The notes beneath the pieces were generated by a model, which ran no database searches, was not told the origin of the DNA, and was given only the letters and a program-made list of their open reading frames with translations. From Sesamum alatum (lineage: Eukaryota > Streptophyta > Magnoliopsida > Lamiales > Pedaliaceae), in the NCBI GenBank assembly GCA_034509735.1, contig JACGWO010000002.1:23855636-23919635 (forward strand): DNA of 64,000 nt, given 5' to 3'. The position numbers and the translations under genes were made by a program. Shown here piece by piece: positions 1 to 10,856 of the stretch. Positions within the stretch are counted from its first letter, which is position 1. The number at the start of each line of letters is the position of its first letter.

Positions 1-634
1 CGTGTTTCATCGGCGACAAGCGTGGGATGCCTATACGATCTTGATGGGTTGGTCAACTGGGGTCGAATCGACTGAACTGACTCGTAGGGATCATCATATG
101 GAAGCCTTGGAGGCTTGGTCGGTATGATTGGATTTTTCCGGTTCTGATAGTACGAGAGTAGTCCTCAGACTTAAGGAACCATAGCAGTCACATACACAGA
201 ATGGCTGTATCTTGGATCCGGTGAGAGGTGATCATTCTGTAAGATGATCATTATAAGCCTTGTCTAGTGTAGTCAGAATGTGTAGCGAGGACGTGGGTTC
301 CAAGAAGAGGATCCGTCCCCTGTCAGTATGTGACAAAGGTATCTCCTATGCACTCGGAGACACGTTCATGCTGCTTAAACCAGTGGCCACAGTGATTGGT
401 CGAACTAGAAATGATTTCCTGTGTCGATGCAATGAGGCATGCGTAGTCTCGAGTATTAAGCATAGATGCCTAGTCAAGGATGGGAACCGACACCCAATTT
501 CATACCCTAAACTAAGGCCGGGAGACGATAGACGGAAGGACAGTACCCGTACGGGATTGACAATTAAATGTTCATACCAACATTCACCTAGTCTCTAGTG
601 CCATGGACCGTTGCTAAACGCCCACCCTTGGTAA

Positions 635-2786
635 TGAAGGACAAGCGGATCCGCCCAGGAGCGCGAGCGGAAGCGAGAAAGGGAGGAAAGTGCGTAAATT
701 TAAATCAAATTCAAAAATACGCGAATCCCAAGGGGTGTACCCTTGGGTGCTCAACCGGGCGTTCGATGTAGGATGTGTAAATATTAAAACATACATTTAA
801 GCACATAGGGCATAGATATATAAATGAAATCAATCAAAGCGTAATAAACCGTTACCTTTGATTGTTTAGCGTATGCTCCCGGCTACTTGCATTGTTCCTT
901 CTCCGGAATGCTCACGAAATCCAAACGTATGGATTCTCCAAAGGTGATCCACACCACACCGGAAGAAACACACGTTCTTCTTGCTAGAAAAGAATGGGTT
1001 TAGAAGGAATCGGTTTAAGAGAAGAACACTATGAATTAGTGTTCTCTTAAACTTACTTTGTTCTTCTTCTTGATTCAAAATCAAGTGAAGAACACAAGTG
1101 TGAGAGAGGGAGGGAGCACGAAATTTTGAGAGAGAGGAGAGGATTTTTGTCTTCTCTTTTTCCTAGAAAAAGATGAATAATGAATCACTTATGCTAGGTG
1201 TTGTATATTCTAATATATATACATAATTAATGTGATTATTGGAATGTGTCTAGGTTCATCCAAGGATGTCTAGATTCATTCCAATCAATCACCATCAATT
1301 CTTCAATCAAGCCTACCAAAATTTATGGTATGATCAAATCATACCAAAAGGGAAGAGCTTGATTGGAGTTGATTTGTCTCTTTCCAAAAGAGACAAGTCA
1401 ACATACCACCTAGCATGAAACATAGCTGATTTTGCTTCCTCCAAGGGAGCATGTCGGCCATATTTAATTAAGGGAAGAAGTCCAACTTCTTCCTATTCCA
1501 AATTAGGAATTATTTCTCCTCTCGGGTATAATTTAACGGACCGGGTTTTATCGTAATCCAATTACGACGAACCCAATATTAAATCCAATTTAATGTCCAC
1601 TTAAATTATTCCCGTTGATCTTTTAATCCAATTAAAAGATCCAACATCTCAACGTCTCAACTTTCCATATTTAATCGAAAATCCAATTTACCGATTAAAT
1701 GAAAGCCCGATACAATATCGGCCCGTCCATCCAATGGACTTTCCCTTAAGTAATCCAATTACTTATTTTATCCTTCGAGATTGACTCCAAGTCGATCTCT
1801 CAACCTCCTCGATGATTTGTGTGTGACCCTTTAGGTTCACCCTCAGCTAGACTTGGGCCCGTGTCCCACAAGGGCCCGTTACCATGGGTGGCCGTCTAGC
1901 AACGGTCCATGGCACTAGAGACTAGGTGAATTGGCGTGAACGTTTAGGCGCTAATTCCGTACGGGTACGATCCTTCCGTCTACCGTCTCCCGGCCTTAGT
2001 CTAGGGTATGGAATTGGGCGTCGGTTCCCATCCTTGACTAGGCATCTATGCTTAATACTCGAGACCATGTATGCTTAATTGCGTCGACACAGGAAACCAT
2101 TCCCTGTTCGACCAACCACTGTGGCCACAACTTCAAACAGCATGAACGTGTCTCCGAGTGCATAGGAGATACCTCTGTCACATACTGACAGGGGACGGAT
2201 CCTCTTCTTGGAATCCACCATCCTCGCTACACATTCTGACTGCACTGGACAAGGCTTATAATGATCATCTTACAGAATGATCACCTCTCGCCAGATCCAA
2301 GATACAGCCGTCCTGTGCACGTGACTGCCATGATTCCTCAAGTCTGAGGATTACTCCCGTACTATCGGAACCGGGAAATCCAATCATACCGACCAAGCCT
2401 CCAAGGCTTCCCACGCCTGTCGCCGATGAAACACGACACTCATCCAATGAACACGACTCTTGACGCAAGTCTCAATAGGACTCTTGATGCCCTGTCTCGA
2501 GGTCCTCGACTTGGAACGTTTCAGACCCAACTCTTAATCAGTTGGTTTCATGACCACCATCCAATGCGTGGCCCAACTGCATGAGTTGTTATCCATGGTC
2601 TGTGGGCTTTGTTGCGATATAAGTTAAACACCGGTTTAACAAATATAAGATGAGCGCAACAAAGAAGGTACCATTGGTGACGAACACTCATCTTATTCAT
2701 CACATAATAATATTACATTCACATCAAGTTGTCGGATAGGTTACAAATTGCCAAACCTATTGGCTTTCTGGTCACCTACTCCAACA
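635..2786 (-). mobile_element. Nested solo D-type LTR
   Basis: This is a complete 2152-bp LTR on the - strand. Its sense 5' end is TGTTGGAGTAGGTGACC (right edge) and its sense 3' end is ...TCCTTCA (left edge). It is flanked by a perfect 5-bp duplication, GGTAA, at 630-634 and 2787-2791. No internal region remains, so it is a solo LTR, the usual product of LTR-LTR recombination. The target is a conserved U3 block of the outer, same-family LTR, so the two copies form an inverted pair. Confidence 0.93.
727..747 (-). other. Conserved LTR 3' hairpin, D-type version
   Basis: An 8-bp perfect stem (sense CCCAAGGG / CCCTTGGG) closes a 5-nt loop, TACAC. It is equivalent to hairpins in the other LTR families, where the stem bases differ but pairing is kept. 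Confidence 0.6.
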
Positions 2787-4022
2787 GGTAACGGGCCCCT
2801 ATTGGACACGGGCCCAAGTCTAGTTGAGGGTGAACCTAAAGGGTCACACCAAATCACCAAAAAGGTGGAGAAATTAACTTGGAGTCAATTTCAGAGGATA
2901 ATTAGTAATTGGATTACTTATGTGATTGTCCATTGGATGGAAGGACCGATATTGTATCGGGCCCTCGTTTGATCGGTAAATGAGATTTATCGATTAATGT
3001 AGAGAGACAAAAATTGGGTCTTTTAATTGGATTAAAAGATTAATGAGAATTATTTATGTGGACCTTAAATTAAATGGAATTTAAGTTTGGCTTCGTTGTA
3101 ATTGGATTACAGTGGAACCCGGTCCATTAAATTTTGGCCCAAAATGTGTGTTAATTCCATGTTTGGAATTGGAAGAAGTTGGACTTCTTCCCTATACTGG
3201 TATGGCCGAAAATTACACTCTTGGAGAGGTAAAAATCGGCCATACATGACCTTGATGAGTTTGACTTGTCTCTTTTGGTAAGGGACAAATCAATTGCAAT
3301 CAAACCTCTCTCTTTTGGTATGATTGAGTAATACCTTAAGAGATGGTAGGCTTGATTGATGATTTAGTGGAAATGATTGGGGTGTATCTAGATATCCTTG
3401 GATGAACCTAGACACATTCTAATAATCACATTAATTTTGTATCTATATGAGTATATACAATCTTCAAAGGAAGAGAATTCATTTTCATCTTTTTTCTAGG
3501 AAAAACAAGAAAAACACACTACACTTCTCCTCACAATTTTCGGCCCTCTCTCTCTCTACTATTCACTTTTGTTCTTCATTTGATCTTGGATCATTTTGAA
3601 AAACAAAAATAAGTTTAAGAAAGACACTAATTCAATAGTGTTCTATTTTCTTAATCGAATCCTCTAGATCCGTTTTCTTCTAGCAAGGAAAACATGCATC
3701 TCTTCCTGTGTGGTGTAGACTACTCTAGAGAGTTCATACGTTTGAACTTCGTGAACATTATCCGGAGAGGAACAACGCTCGTAGCCGTGTAAGCAACAAA
3801 ACTACAAAGCTAATATCGATTTTACGCTTTCGTAGTTTGCTTTTCATTTCTATGCTCTATGTACAATATGTGTTTATGATATTGTTACATCCTACATCGA
3901 ACGCCCGGTTGAGCACCTAAGAGTACACCCCTTGGGATTTTGTGATCATTACTTTAATTTATGCAATTTTAATTGTTTCACGCTTCCGCTCGCGCTCCCC
4001 GGCGGATCCGCTTGTCCCTTCA

Positions 4023-4714
4023 CTTTGGCCTCTCTCTCGCTCAATCTTGTAGCTGAAACACTTATAAGCCTGGAGTGCAGAAGCTACTGCTCCACCGTGA
4101 CCCACATTTTGCCTCGACGCCCACCTATTTTTGCTCCATTCAGCCCCTCCATTCACTAGGTTTTGGATTTCAATAGTTTTTCTTTCTTTTTTTTGTTAAC
4201 TGATTTTGTAGCTGTTGAAATATTTTTGTAAAATGTTGTTTATTAAATGATTTTGAAGCAGTAAAAGTTATGATATGAAAGTTGTAAAATTGTTTAGTAG
4301 GTTTCTTCAGCAATGCCTTCATAATTTATAAAAGACTGCCTTTGAGAATCAGGAGAATCTCCTTAGTTACGATAGTGCATTAAGTAATCCTTTGACTTAT
4401 GGTTCTATAGTAGGTGCATACGACGGTTATGACTTGATCATGACTGACACAGTTATGGTTCCTTTCTGTGTTGTCGAAAGCCATGTTCCAAACAAAGTCA
4501 TAGCATGCATGGTTAGGTGGTACGCACGTGGTTTTTTTTGTTAAATATCTAACGAGAATGTGGCATGGGACCAAAAGTGCTACTTTTTAAAGTTACGGGA
4601 TCAAAAGTGAAAATCCCGTAATCAATGGTATCAAAAGTGGAAAAATCTTAAGTTAGGGAACGAAAGTGCTATTGTCCTTGTTAAGTTAATTAATCCATGG
4701 CTCAATTTATTTTA
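4023..4714. other. Unassigned spacer between LTRs
   Basis: There is no LTR homology and no convincing ORF. The first 140 bp are relatively GC-rich and pyrimidine-rich, followed by T-rich DNA. This could be a fragment of old host or unrelated element sequence; I do not recognise it. The right part holds a 30-bp degenerate tandem repeat annotated separately. Confidence 0.4.
4567..4680. repeat. Degenerate tandem repeat, period about 30 bp
   Basis: Four units begin GGGACCAAAAGTG (4567), GGGATCAAAAGTG (4597), GGTATCAAAAGTGG (4627) and GGGAACGAAAGTG (4656). Spacing is 30, 30 and 29 bp. Similar phrases occur in dispersed plant repeats, but the family is not identified. Confidence 0.7.
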
Positions 4715-6004
4715 TGTTAGAATAGGTGACCATGTAAGCCAATTTTGGCAGGAATATGTAACCTATGTCTAGACAATTTTTGGTATTTGATAAAAACATT
4801 TATGAATAAAGAAGTGAAAATTCATATGGCAATACTTTGTTTACGTTCACTTATATATATCTGCTTATACATATCTGTTCACTACGCAAATAAAGGCCAC
4901 GGACTGAGTATTGATAACGGAGATTGGGACTACGCTTGGAGGTAGGTCCATGAAATCAGTCTTACCGAATCAGTCCGAAAATCTCCAAGTCAAGGAATCC
5001 CGAAAATGGGTACCGGGATTTCCTCTGAGACTTGCACTAAGCCTCTGCTGTCGTATTTCATCGACGGGTGACGAAGGTCGTCTAAGCAGTGTTAGTGGGT
5101 CAGCATGCTAGGAAGCAGTTGACTGAGGTGACTCGCGGGAACCGTCTTACGGAGGACCTTGAGTATGGTCAGCAAGGTATGACGAGTATTCCCGGTTCCA
5201 ACGGTACAGGCCAAGTCCTTTGACTTGAGGAACTGCTGAGTTTACCTGTGCATCAGGTCTGTATCTTAGATATGGGGAGAGATTGCCAAAATACTCTTGA
5301 GTAGTCATAAGCCATGTCTAGTGCAGCTCGGGTGTACAGAGTGACAGTAGTTTCCAAGAAAGGATCTGTCTCCTGTCAAAAGGTATTGACAGTTGAGTCT
5401 CATGTATGCTCTGTGTCTTGTTCCTGAAATCTGTGGCCACAGTAACTGAACAGAAGGGAAAGGTTTCCCTTGCGGCGTTTAGTAAGGACAGACCGACACT
5501 TAGGTCCAAAATGGGTACCTGCTTTTTCCGTGCCCTAGACTCTAAGTGATGAGACCGAAGATAGAAGGACAAGTGTACTGTTAGAGCCTAAATGTTCATC
5601 CCCAATTATTTCACCTAGTCTCTAGTGCCATGGACCGTTGCTAGATGGCCACCCATGGTAACGGGCGGATTCTAGGAATCCGACCAAGTCTAGCAGAAAG
5701 GTGAACCTAAAGAGTCACACACTATCCACACTCACTTAATATTTAATTTGGAATCAAATATTGGAGTAAAGAAATGATTAAATTAGATTTAATCGGGTCC
5801 TATATTTTCTTCGAGAAATTAATCCCTTCTATTTGATAAAGGGAATTAAATTAATAAATAGAATTTATTAAAGGGTTGATTTAATGGGCTTAGAATAAAT
5901 ATTAATATTTATTTAGCCTTTTGGAATATTTAATGGGATTTAAATATTCCATTAAATTAAAATCACCGGTTGAGATGGAAAGGGGAGATGGAAGGCTAGG
6001 ATTT

Positions 6005-6120
6005 GTTTGACTAGGTCAAACACTAGTTTGACTCGGACTTTGACTAGGTCAAAGTCCTAGACAAATTAGAGTTCTTAGAGTAGGAGTTTTAAGAGGATTA
6101 AACTCCTCCTCTATAAATAC
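6005..6120 (+). promoter_or_regulatory. LTR promoter: TTGAC cluster plus TATA box
   Basis: Within 6005-6060 there are about five TTGACT/TTGACC hexamers on the two strands. The TATA-like CTATAAATAC follows at 6111-6120. TTGAC(C/T) is the core W-box bound by WRKY factors, so a stress-responsive LTR promoter is a reasonable but unproven reading. The same order is found in the B, G and F LTRs. Confidence 0.55.
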
Positions 6121-6569
6121 CTCTAGCTTCCAACTATTGCTTGATGATGATTCTTGAAATCACACACACAACACACACTCCCCGCTCTCCTACATCTCGT
6201 CCGCCCCTCTCTCTCTCACTCTCCAAGAAAATTATTTCTTGTTCTTTTGTTCTTGGAACATTAGAACTAAGGAAGATTAGTCCCGTTTATTCATAACGTG
6301 TGATTGATCTATCCTCTCCAAAAATACTTGTTCGTTGCTAGCACGACGTGCAAGATACGTGGGTGGATCGTGTGTCACGATTTGGAGGGTCTCAAGAATG
6401 AGATCTCGGTGCAAAACGGGGAACAACGCGTGTAGCCGTTGAAGACGAAAACGACAACGGGTAGGTCTCGTTTTATTTTTCGTCCCTCTTTATTTTTTTT
6501 TCAACTCTATGGCCTCCATGATTTCTTTACATGTTATATGATCATGAGATACACCAAACGCCCGGGAAC

Positions 6570-6590
6570 CTCAAGGGTACACCCCTTGAG
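6570..6590 (+). other. Conserved LTR 3' hairpin, solo F-type version
   Basis: An 8-bp stem (CTCAAGGG / CCCTTGAG) closes a TACAC loop, just downstream of the recurrent ACGCCCGG box and about 100 bp before the LTR end. Confidence 0.6.
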
Positions 6591-6691
6591 CGTGTTACAA
6601 AAATTAAAAGCATGCTTTAATTTTTGTATGTTTATTTTTATTGCGCTTCCGCATTCGCGCAATTCCAGGGACGATCCACCGATTTCTTTCA

Positions 6692-7332
6692 TTTAATGGT
6701 TAGATAAAATTTATCCATGATAATTAAATAATTGAATCATTTACTTGGGGGTCTATTTGATAGAAGCCCACAAGAATCAATTCATAAATATTTAATTTAT
6801 GTTTGCATTCAATTAATTAGATTAACTGATTCATGGGTTTGCAACTACCTTGCTAATTTGATTAACTAGTTTTGAGTTTGCAATTACCGGTTAATTAGAT
6901 TGACTAGTTTTGGGCTTACATACAACTAATTAATGAGATTAATTAATTATTGGACTTACAAATTAATTGGATTAATTTGGACCTAAAACTAATTGATGGG
7001 GATCAATTAAATTACGGTTTAATTTAATTGAAAAGTAAATGAAGGCTCAAACCAAAACCTAGTCCACAAGTCCATAACAATGAGGATTACATAAAGGGAA
7101 GAGGGGTGAGATTTTCAACATCGAGAAACCCTAAAAATATCTGAAAGATTTGTGCCCCCCCCCCCCCAAGAGTCCTCTCCAAGAGCATCTTCTAGTTTTC
7201 CATCAAGAAAAGAGTTTTCTTGACACTTTCCAAGCATTCTTCTCCAAATACTCTAAGATCAACAAGCTGATTTCCAAATCCTTCACTATGTACTAGCATA
7301 TTGGTGGAGGAGATTATATGCAAGGTGGTATG
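6692..7332. other. AT-rich unassigned sequence, possibly old LTR
   Basis: There is no ORF. Repeated AATTAATTAGATTAA-like phrases resemble the AT-rich middle of the LTRs. A C14 homopolymer lies at 7155-7168. The following 120 bp look like an LTR transcribed leader (AAGAAAAGAGTTTTCTTG). I infer a decayed LTR but cannot align ends. Confidence 0.35.
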
Positions 7333-7642
7333 TGAAGGAAAATGGATTGACTCGTGAACGCGGTGGAAGTGTGGTGAAATAAAAACATACGGGGTTTAAA
7401 TCGTGGTCAAGGGATGTGCCCTTGAACGTTCCTAGGCTATCGGTGTAGAAATATAAAATATAAAGATACATAAATATTATGTACATTTTGGGCTTTGGAA
7501 TAAAGAGAAGAACGAGATTCATACATGTAAATCAGAATACCTTTCATTTTTCTCCTCCGATTGGCTACATGCATTGACCTCCTTTACAATGTTCGTCCGT
7601 ACGAGGCCCCAGCATAGGAACCCTCCAAAGATGTCCACAATT
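7333..7642 (-). mobile_element. 3'-end fragment of a divergent copia LTR
   Basis: The sense strand is -. The left edge TGAAGGAAAATGGATTGAC parallels the 3' termini of D LTRs. The order of elements matches the other LTR ends: purine-rich edge, 7-bp hairpin at 7407-7425 (stem TCAAGGG, loop CACAT in sense), then a GGCTACATGCATTG-like block. The rest of the LTR is missing and abuts the truncated E LTR. Confidence 0.6.
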
Positions 7643-8516
7643 CCACTTTTGGAATTAGAAGAAGTTGGGCTTCTTCTAAAATGGGATGGCCGAATTTTGC
7701 TTCTTGTGGAAGCACCAAAATCGGCCATGAAGGCCTTTGATGACTAGTTGGCTTGTCTCTTTTGGAAAGAAACAAATCAATTCCAATCAAGTTTCTTTCA
7801 TTTGGTATGATTAAATCATACCTTATGAAAATGGTAGGCTTGATTGAAGATTAACAGGGATTGATTGGAATATCTCTAGACATCCTTGGATGAACCTAGA
7901 CACATTCCAATAATCACATTAATAAAGTATATATATATATATGTGTGTATATACTATCATCAAAGACAAGAGGTCCATTATTCATCTTTTTCTAGGAAAA
8001 AGAAGAACACTCTGTATACTCTCTCTCTCAAGCAATTTGGCCCCTCTCTCTCTACTCCCTAAATCCTCTTTGTTTGCCTCATTGATTTAGGATCAATTGA
8101 AGAAGCAAGTAAGATCAAGAAGGAACACTAATTTGATAGTGTGATCCCTTCTTTGATCTCATCCTCTAGATCCATTTTTCTCTAGCAAGAAAAACGAGAT
8201 CTCTCCCGATGTGGTGTGGACTACGTTAGAGAGTTTATAGTTTTGAACTTTGGTGAACGTTTCCAGCTGTGGAACAATGCTCGTAGCCATGCACTAGAAA
8301 ACTACAAAGGTAACATTCGGTTTTATGTTCTTGAAGTTTCTTTCATTTAATACCTATGTGCTCTATATGATATGTTGTTATCTACTATCGTATTCTAAGT
8401 CGAACGTCAGGTTGAACACCCAAGGGTACACCCCTTGGGATCTTTTTGATAATATTTTTTAAATAACGCATTACTCGTTTCTGTTCACGCTCCCAGACGG
8501 ATCTGCTTGTCCTTCA
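7643..8516 (+). mobile_element. 5'-truncated 5' LTR of element E (D-type)
   Basis: This matches the downstream half of the D LTRs (compare about 3150-4022), including the CTAGGAAAAA leader portion and the terminus ...CTTGTCCTTCA at 8516. It is immediately followed by a PBS, so it is the 5' LTR of a + strand element. The U3 half is gone, replaced by the 7333-7642 fragment. The hairpin CCCAAGGG-TACAC-CCCTTGGG is at 8419-8439. Confidence 0.85.
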
Positions 8517-8518
8517 AG

Positions 8519-8531
8519 TGGTATCAGAGCC
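8519..8531 (+). other. Primer-binding site of element E
   Basis: TGGTATCAGAGCC lies two bases after the LTR end. It is complementary to the 3' end of plant initiator-Met tRNA, the usual minus-strand primer of copia elements. Confidence 0.9.
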
Positions 8532-10407
8532 CGATTCTATTTGCGTTTACGACATTATGAGCATGTTTGTATGTGTAAATATGGATTGATGAACTTGTTT
8601 AAGTGTTTAAATTTAATAGACATCATGTATGTGATTTTTATGGATTGGATCTCTAAAAATTGCATATTTATTTTCAGTTATTTTATATGTATATGTGTTG
8701 AAATAAAAAACAAAAAACCACGATATGAAAAAAAATGAAAAAACAAAGCGGCAACGGTTGGCTACTGCCCGACCACTGGCTGACGGGTGCGCGTCGGCAG
8801 ACGCCTGCGCGTAGCCTGGCCAACGTGCGTACTGGCAGGGGCGGCTGCGCACATCGCGGTGTGCGTAGGCGCACGTTGTTGGTCGAGGGCCAGCAGGGTC
8901 TACTGGCCGGGCCACAAAAGGCATGGGCGCGCGCGCGCCTGTGCGCCTGTGCGTGCGACCAGGGAGATGGCACGATGGCTGGGCTGGTTTTCGATGTTTT
9001 TTTAAAAAATTGATTTTTTACTATGTTCTGTATATTTTCCGAAAATGAATTAATTTTTCATATTTGATTTTGGAATCATTGGATCTTTCTAGGATCAATA
9101 TTGCTTAATTAATTTTGGGATGCATTAGATGCATTGTGTGTGATGTGTATTAGATTTAAAATTTGAAGCTTGTACATTGTATATATGTTTATGACTTGTG
9201 ATGTTGGACATCACTTGGATATTTTGAATATCTACGTTGGCATGATTATTTGGTATAGTTGTACATTGTGTGTTGATGGGATCAACATGGGATGATCACA
9301 AGAGCCCTAGACCTTGTGTATGAATGTATGTCATTTACATTTCTGTCGGGTGGGGCGTGCGTGCCTTTTGTTTTGGGACTATCATCTCCCGTTTTTTTGT
9401 CTCATGATGTTAAGGCTTGCTTATTTCCTCTTTTCCATGTATTACTATTCCTATGTAATGAGAGTAGCTAGGTTTTTGGTGAGGATTTATTTTGTAATAA
9501 TAAAAGCCTACGGAGTTGGATGCCCACGTTGGACGGAGGGCCAAGGTGATACATCAAAGCAAAAAACAAGAAGAGCCACAAGGCCCATTGGAATGACAAT
9601 GGGTTAATTATTTTTTGTAATAGTGTGGGACCACCCTAGAGAGACCATAGACTCACTACGGGTTCAGTGGGTCGCATAGGTTGGGCTTGTTATCATCGTA
9701 ACAGGGGTTATGCTATGTCTAGTACATGCGGCGTATTTATTTATCACTTTATGACTATTAAATATTTATGCATGAAAAGACATTTAATGTGATGAGGTAT
9801 CGGTCATTATAAAAAACAAACTCTCATTTGGTTGGACCAAATGAAATATTAGGCCCATAATGGACTTGGATCGAAATCGTTTTGATCCGTCCAAGCCTTC
9901 CATCCACAGCAATGTGGTGAGAAAGCTACCACTACCTAAGTATGGTCTCACGAGTTGTGGCACACTTGGACTAGGGGAAAGCTACACCATTGTTGTGAAC
10001 AAAGAGATTGCGCTCGATGTTTCTCTATCTCACGAGTCGTGGGAGTGATAGTTGAGGCACAATTTGGTTGATAGGTCGGGCCTAACACTGAGTAACATGG
10101 TTCGCTTGGAGTCCTCGAAATCATGCGAAGAGGTGAGACAAAACATCTTGGGAATCTCATTGGATGAGAATGATATTGGATATCTTCTATGAGGTTTTCT
10201 TCATGTGAATCGTAAAAGCGGGGCATGGAGATCACGCTTATGGATCTCGAGCCCACTAGGAAATCATTTCCCGAAACTCCACTTGAGAGTGGTGGACTTT
10301 CGTAGAAATAGTGGGAGGGTTAACGACTAAAATACCATGTCTTCAACTTGAACTATAATATTTCCATCAATTTCTAATTTCTGCTTTACATTTCTATAAA
10401 TGTAGAT
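8532..10407 (+). other. Untranslated leader of element E
   Basis: About 1.9 kb lies between PBS and gag with no credible ORF. It contains a GC/CpG-rich island (about 8745-8975) in otherwise AT-rich DNA and a partly decayed hairpin near 9651-9670. The palindrome pair is CACGAGTTGTG (9949-9959) and CACGAGTCGTG (10031-10041). The order of these signals matches the leaders of B, G, F and H. ORFs crossing the GC island have low-complexity Arg/Ala/Cys-rich translations and are not genes. Confidence 0.75.
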
Positions 10408-10476
10408 ATGTCTAAGAATCCTTTAACCATGGTACTAGAGACCAATAAATTCAATGTCACGAACTATTCTGACTGG
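10408..10476 (+). pseudogene. Start of gag, element E, cut by LINE-a
   Basis: The ATG at 10408 opens 23 codons whose translation starts MSKNPL and includes an ETNKFN motif and an NYSDW motif, as in the Gag start of element F. Homology stops after the Trp codon at 10474-10476, where LINE-a 5' sequence begins. The rest of gag and pol of E is not found in + orientation in the window. Confidence 0.85.
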
Positions 10477-10856
10477 ATCTCTCTTCTTCTCTTCTTGAGA
10501 GAATTCCCTCCCTAGAGAGGTTTTTCCCTTGTAATGGGGTTTGACTTTTCTCTTTTCCTTTTCTTTAGTTTTTCCTTCCGTTTATACTTCAGTCTTACCT
10601 TATTCCTACCCTTCCTTCCTTTCATGCACGTGAGATTTGCGATTTGCTGGAGACGTCTGACAGCAGTATCATCGGTCATTGTTGTTATCGCCGATTTGGT
10701 TGTGATCCCTACTAATTGTGGTCTTATTTCTCTTCCCTTCTCCTTTGGTTTTCCTGTTTGACACGTTTGTTTTCCTGTGTCTCGGGTGCCTGTGCAAGTT
10801 GGACGTCAGGTTTGCCGTCGACGCTCACCTTACAGTTGTTTGGTCCCTCTAGCAAT

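Larger units (their letters stand above)
1..4022 (+). mobile_element. D-type copia LTR, split by a nested LTR
   Basis: Parts 1-634 and 2792-4022 read as one long LTR in + orientation, interrupted by the inverted LTR at 635-2786. The start lies a few hundred bases left of the window: position 1 matches a point about 355 bp inside the nested copy. It ends at 4022 with the same terminus as the nested copy, and no primer-binding site follows, so it is a solo LTR or a 3' LTR. It carries the U3 block shared by all LTR families here (about 584-634), a GGCCAC palindrome near 381-392, and a decayed copy of the 3' hairpin near 3916-3936. No protein is encoded; short ORFs inside it are chance. Confidence 0.85.
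4715..6691 (+). mobile_element. Solo F-type copia LTR
   Basis: This 1977-bp LTR starts TGTTAGAATAGGTGACC and ends TTTCTTTCA. It is homologous along its length to the 2.0-kb LTRs of element F. No PBS follows and no polypurine tract precedes it, so it is solo. The flanks share only TTTA (4711-4714 and 6692-6695), a weak or mutated 5-bp duplication. It contains the shared U3 block (5607-5664), the palindrome CTGTGGCCACAG (5431-5442), a TTGAC cluster (6005-6060), a TATA box (6111-6120) and the 3' hairpin (6570-6590). Confidence 0.9.

Noticed and set aside
260..598. A 112-codon ORF in the leftmost LTR
   Set aside because: The same DNA aligns with U3 of the other LTRs, where the frame is not kept.
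4023..4160. A possible host exon at the pyrimidine-rich start of the spacer
   Set aside because: The frame is short, runs in from the LTR, has no recognisable domain and no supporting splice structure.
7155..7168. C14 homopolymer
   Set aside because: Most likely replication slippage or an assembly length uncertainty; no associated feature.
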